A stretch of 64,000 nt of DNA from Myxococcus stipitatus (GTDB taxonomy: Bacteria > Myxococcota > Myxococcia > Myxococcales > Myxococcaceae): contig NZ_JAKCFI010000011.1 in NCBI RefSeq assembly GCF_021412625.1, positions 186,001 to 250,000 on the forward strand, written 5' to 3'. The notes beneath the pieces are model-generated. The model had not been told where the DNA came from. It saw only the letters and a program-made list of their open reading frames with translations, and ran no database searches. Below, one piece after another: positions 61,439 to 64,000 of this stretch; position 1 is the first letter of the stretch; each line of letters opens with the position of its first letter. The translations under genes were made by a program, and so were the position numbers.

Positions 61439-63121
61439 ATGGCTGGAAATTTCTACAATGCCGTCGCGCGAGCAAAGGGGCCTGCCTGGCGTCTCGAAGG
61501 CTGGTGGCGCGACGAAACCGTGGTCGATGATCTCTACCGCGCGATCAAAAGCCATCCGGACAAGACGGCGATCGTCGCGGCTCGGTACTTTTCCAGGGAC
61601 ATCACTCGCATCAGCTACGCCGAGCTCGGGATGTATATGGATCGCTTCGCGGGCGCGCTCCTCGAGCTGGGCGTTGGACGCGAGCAGGTGGTCGCGGTGC
61701 AGCTGCCCAACTGGTGGCAGTTCACCGCGCTGGCGCTGGCGTGCGCGCGCATCGGCGCGGTGCTCGCGCCCATCCCTCCCGACTATCGACGCAGGGAGGT
61801 GGAGTTCATCCTCGGGAGGACCGAGGCGCGCATGTACATCGGGCCGGCGACCTGGACCGGGTTCTCACACCGCGACATGCTCCAGGAGGCGGCGCCGGCG
61901 CTCCCGGCCCTTCGCCATCGCGTCTTCCTCGGCGCCGGGAGCGGCCTGGCGGAGGGTGAGCTCGACTTCGACGCGCACTTCGTCGCCCACCGGTGGGAGG
62001 AGCGTCATCCCTCCAGTCGCCTGGATGGACTGACGGCCCGGGCGGACGACGTGTTCAACATCCTCTATACGTCCGGGACGACTGGCGAACCCAAGGGCGT
62101 GGTCCATTCGTACAACACCAACTACGCCATCACCCGGGCGCTCAGTGACACGATGCGACTGGGAGGGGAGGACGTCATCTCGCTGCCGAGCCTCCTCACC
62201 GCGTCGAGTGGCTTCACCTATCTCTTCCAGATGCCGCTCCTGCTCGGGGCGACGGCTGTCTATCTGGACGTGGCGGATCCCGACTTCCACCTCAAGCTCA
62301 TCGAGGAGCACGGGATTTCGTTCATGTACGCGATCCCCACGTACTACCTGAACATGCTCTCGGCGCAGAAGCGCCGACCGCGGAAGGCGGGCACGCTCAG
62401 ATGTCTGGCCACCGGCTCGACGCCCGTCCCGCCCCACCTCATCGCCGAGGCGCGGGACGTGTTCGGGGTGCGCCTGCACACGCTCTGGGGCATGACGGAG
62501 AACGGCGCCGTCACCCTCACGCGGCACGAGGACCCCGACGACTGGCCCGCCCACAGTGACGGCGCGCCCGTGCCGTGGATGGAGGTGAAGATCGTCCCGG
62601 CCACCACCGAGGACGGCTCGCCGTTCCCTGACGGCGCGGGGCGGCTCGTCGTCCGTGGGGCGAGCCAATGCCTGGGCTACTTCCTGCGTGAGGATGTCTA
62701 CCAGGCGTGTCTGGATTCAGAAGGTTGGTTCGATACCGGTGACCTGGCGCGTGATGACGGGCGCGGTGGCATCCGTATCGTCGGACGGCTCAAGGACATC
62801 ATCTTCCGGCATGGAATGAAGATTCCAGTCGTGGAGGTCGAATCGGCGCTGTATGCACATCCGAAGGTGCGCGAGGTCGCCGTCGTGGCCCACGCGGATG
62901 ATCGCATTGGTGGTGAGCGTGTGTGCGCCGTCGTGGTGCCCCGGGACGAGGCACCTACCCTCAATGAGTTGCGAGACCACCTGCGCAAGGCCGGTATGTC
63001 CGTGTCCTACTGGCCGGACCGCCTGGAACTGATTTCAGAGATGCCGAAGACGCCCTCCGGGAAGATCCGGAAGTTCCTCCTGCGCGAGCGCCTGAAGGAG
63101 GGTCCCGCCAGCACGGCCTGA
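61439..63121 (+). CDS. AMP-dependent acyl-CoA synthetase/ligase (CaiC-like)
   Basis: 560 aa. Adenylate-forming motifs in order: ILYTSGTTGEPKGVVHSYN (P-loop-like), TYLFQMPLLLGAT, LHTLWGMTENGAVTLTR, GWFDTGDLARDDGRGGIRIVGRLKDIIFRHGMKIPVVEVESALYAHP, and the catalytic Lys region KTPSGKIRKFLLRERL. The order and length fit CaiC/AliA-like CoA ligases rather than fatty-acyl-AMP ligases (no insertion seen). It probably makes an acyl-CoA or acyl-AMP used to acylate the first residue on the NRPS, whose first domain is a condensation domain. It is divergent from the encapsulin operon and 162 bp upstream of the NRPS on the same strand. Confidence 0.93.
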   Translation: MAGNFYNAVARAKGPAWRLEGWWRDETVVDDLYRAIKSHPDKTAIVAARYFSRDITRISYAELGMYMDRFAGALLELGVGREQVVAVQLPNWWQFTALALACARIGAVLAPIPPDYRRREVEFILGRTEARMYIGPATWTGFSHRDMLQEAAPALPALRHRVFLGAGSGLAEGELDFDAHFVAHRWEERHPSSRLDGLTARADDVFNILYTSGTTGEPKGVVHSYNTNYAITRALSDTMRLGGEDVISLPSLLTASSGFTYLFQMPLLLGATAVYLDVADPDFHLKLIEEHGISFMYAIPTYYLNMLSAQKRRPRKAGTLRCLATGSTPVPPHLIAEARDVFGVRLHTLWGMTENGAVTLTRHEDPDDWPAHSDGAPVPWMEVKIVPATTEDGSPFPDGAGRLVVRGASQCLGYFLREDVYQACLDSEGWFDTGDLARDDGRGGIRIVGRLKDIIFRHGMKIPVVEVESALYAHPKVREVAVVAHADDRIGGERVCAVVVPRDEAPTLNELRDHLRKAGMSVSYWPDRLELISEMPKTPSGKIRKFLLRERLKEGPASTA

Positions 63122-63283
63122 CGCAGGTTGAATTCCTGTCTTCGAGAGTGGCCCGCCGTCTCCAGGCGACGGGAGTGGTTGTCTATTGTCTGTCTTTTCA
63201 ACGCAACGCGTTTCCCGACGGGCTTCCAGCCTCCTCCTCGCCAGGGAGGGTGCTCCTGCCCGGTTCGGCACAGGCAAGTCGAC

Positions 63284-64000
63284 ATGAACATGCGCGAAGT
63301 CCAGCCATCGGCAGATCGTGTTTCGCAGGCCGCTCCCCAGCCGGTCCGGTCGAGGTCGGGGGGGACGCCGGCCCGGCGGGCTCCGCCGTTGCTGCCGGTG
63401 TCGCGTGACCAGGCGCCGCCGCTGTCCTTCGCGCAGCAGCGGTTGTGGTTCGTCGATCAGCTCGCCCCTGGGAGCCACGCGTACAACGTCATCCCCTATG
63501 CGCGACTGAGGGGGCCGCTCGACGTGGGCGCCCTGGAGCGGAGCCTGGCGGAGGTCATCCGTCGGCACGAGGCGCTGCGCACGAGCTTCGTCCGGGTGGA
63601 GGGGCGGCCGGTCCAGCGGATCTCCGCGGAGCTGGGGTTCCGGCTCCCCGTGGAGAGCCTCGAGTCCCTCCCGGAGGGGGAGCGGGAGGCGGAGGCGCGG
63701 CGTCAGGCGGAGGAGGAGGCGCGGCTTCCGTTCGATCTGGAGAAGGGCCCCCTGGTGAGGGCCCGGCTGTTGCGCGTGGGGGCCGAGGACCACGTGCTGT
63801 TGCTCACGTTGCACCACGTCATCAGCGACGTCTGGTCGCTGGGGGTGGTGGAGCGGGAGCTGACCGAGCTGTATGGCGCCTACTCCCGGGGTGCGGAGCC
63901 AACGCTCGCGGACCTACCCGTCCAGTACGCGGATTACGCGACGTGGCAACGCGAGTGGCTGCAGGGCGAGGTGCTCGAGGAGCAGCTCGCGTGGTGGAAG
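63284..64000 (+). CDS. Non-ribosomal peptide synthetase, 5' part (condensation domain), runs past the window end
   Basis: In-frame from ATG 63284 (a second ATG is at 63290) with no stop to base 64,000: 239 codons. The first ~45 residues are a Pro/Arg/Ser-rich linker (AAPQPVRSRSGGTPARRAPPLLPVSRD). Then a condensation domain starts: PLSFAQQRLWFVDQLAPGSHAYNVI, RRHEALRTSFVRVEGRPVQRI, and the active-site motif HHVISDVWSLGVVERELTELYGAY, in which the residue after the Asp is Val instead of the usual Gly. A C domain at the N-terminus, right after an acyl-CoA ligase gene, suggests an N-acylating starter module. Adenylation specificity is not yet visible. Confidence 0.95.
   Translation, partial: MNMREVQPSADRVSQAAPQPVRSRSGGTPARRAPPLLPVSRDQAPPLSFAQQRLWFVDQLAPGSHAYNVIPYARLRGPLDVGALERSLAEVIRRHEALRTSFVRVEGRPVQRISAELGFRLPVESLESLPEGEREAEARRQAEEEARLPFDLEKGPLVRARLLRVGAEDHVLLLTLHHVISDVWSLGVVERELTELYGAYSRGAEPTLADLPVQYADYATWQREWLQGEVLEEQLAWWK

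Overview
The window is high-GC (roughly 70%), almost fully coding DNA of the kind found in myxobacteria. Supporting signs are a modular PKS, an NRPS, a Ser/Thr protein kinase, a roadblock/LC7 protein, a 7TM chemoreceptor, many lipoproteins and outer-membrane barrels, and G/C-ending codons. Myxococcaceae is the best guess for the family; the genus cannot be fixed from sequence alone.

Layout. (1) Bases 1-13,003 hold the downstream end of a type I polyketide cluster. It has a partial module (methyltransferase end, KR, ACP), a B12-binding radical SAM enzyme of the RiPP C-methyltransferase type, a KS-AT-DH-KR-ACP module, and a final KS with a dead AT and no ACP or thioesterase. A free-standing carrier protein follows on the other strand. 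(2) 13-28 kb is mostly housekeeping and accessory: class I fumarase, OmpA-like protein, L,D-transpeptidase, beta-helix lipoprotein, Asp/Arg-repeat protein, amino-acid permease, P450, metallo-beta-lactamase-fold hydrolase, a Ni/Co-type transporter running into a truncated OxyR-like regulator, and a divergent SDR/TetR pair with a clear operator. (3) 28.2-28.6 kb has no protein gene but contains two tandem RNAs that fold as circularly permuted tRNA mimics, the architecture of bacterial Y RNAs. (4) 28.6-51.3 kb is accessory: enoyl-CoA hydratase, chemoreceptor, barrel proteins, KimA-like permease, secreted propeller protein, a protein kinase with repeated acidic-ATVI motifs, a roadblock protein, SDR, WGR-like/propeller protein and small membrane proteins.

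(5) 51.5-64 kb is the standout. A tightly packed minus-strand operon encodes a two-subunit transketolase, a LysW-type amino-group carrier protein, LysX-, LysY/ArgC-, LysZ- and LysK-like enzymes, a PAPS-type sulfotransferase, an SDR, an acyl-CoA dehydrogenase and an HK97-fold encapsulin shell protein. Divergent from it are an acyl-AMP ligase and an NRPS that runs off the window. The parts match amino-group-carrier pathways (as in vazabitide, azinomycin and ficellomycin) that build an unusual diamino acid by extending glutamate semialdehyde with a two-carbon unit. The sulfotransferase suggests activation of a hydroxyl for ring closure to an aziridine or azabicycle. The encapsulin suggests that part of this chemistry is enclosed in a protein nanocompartment (a Family 3 or natural-product encapsulin). 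The expected aminotransferase is not in the window and may lie past base 64,000.
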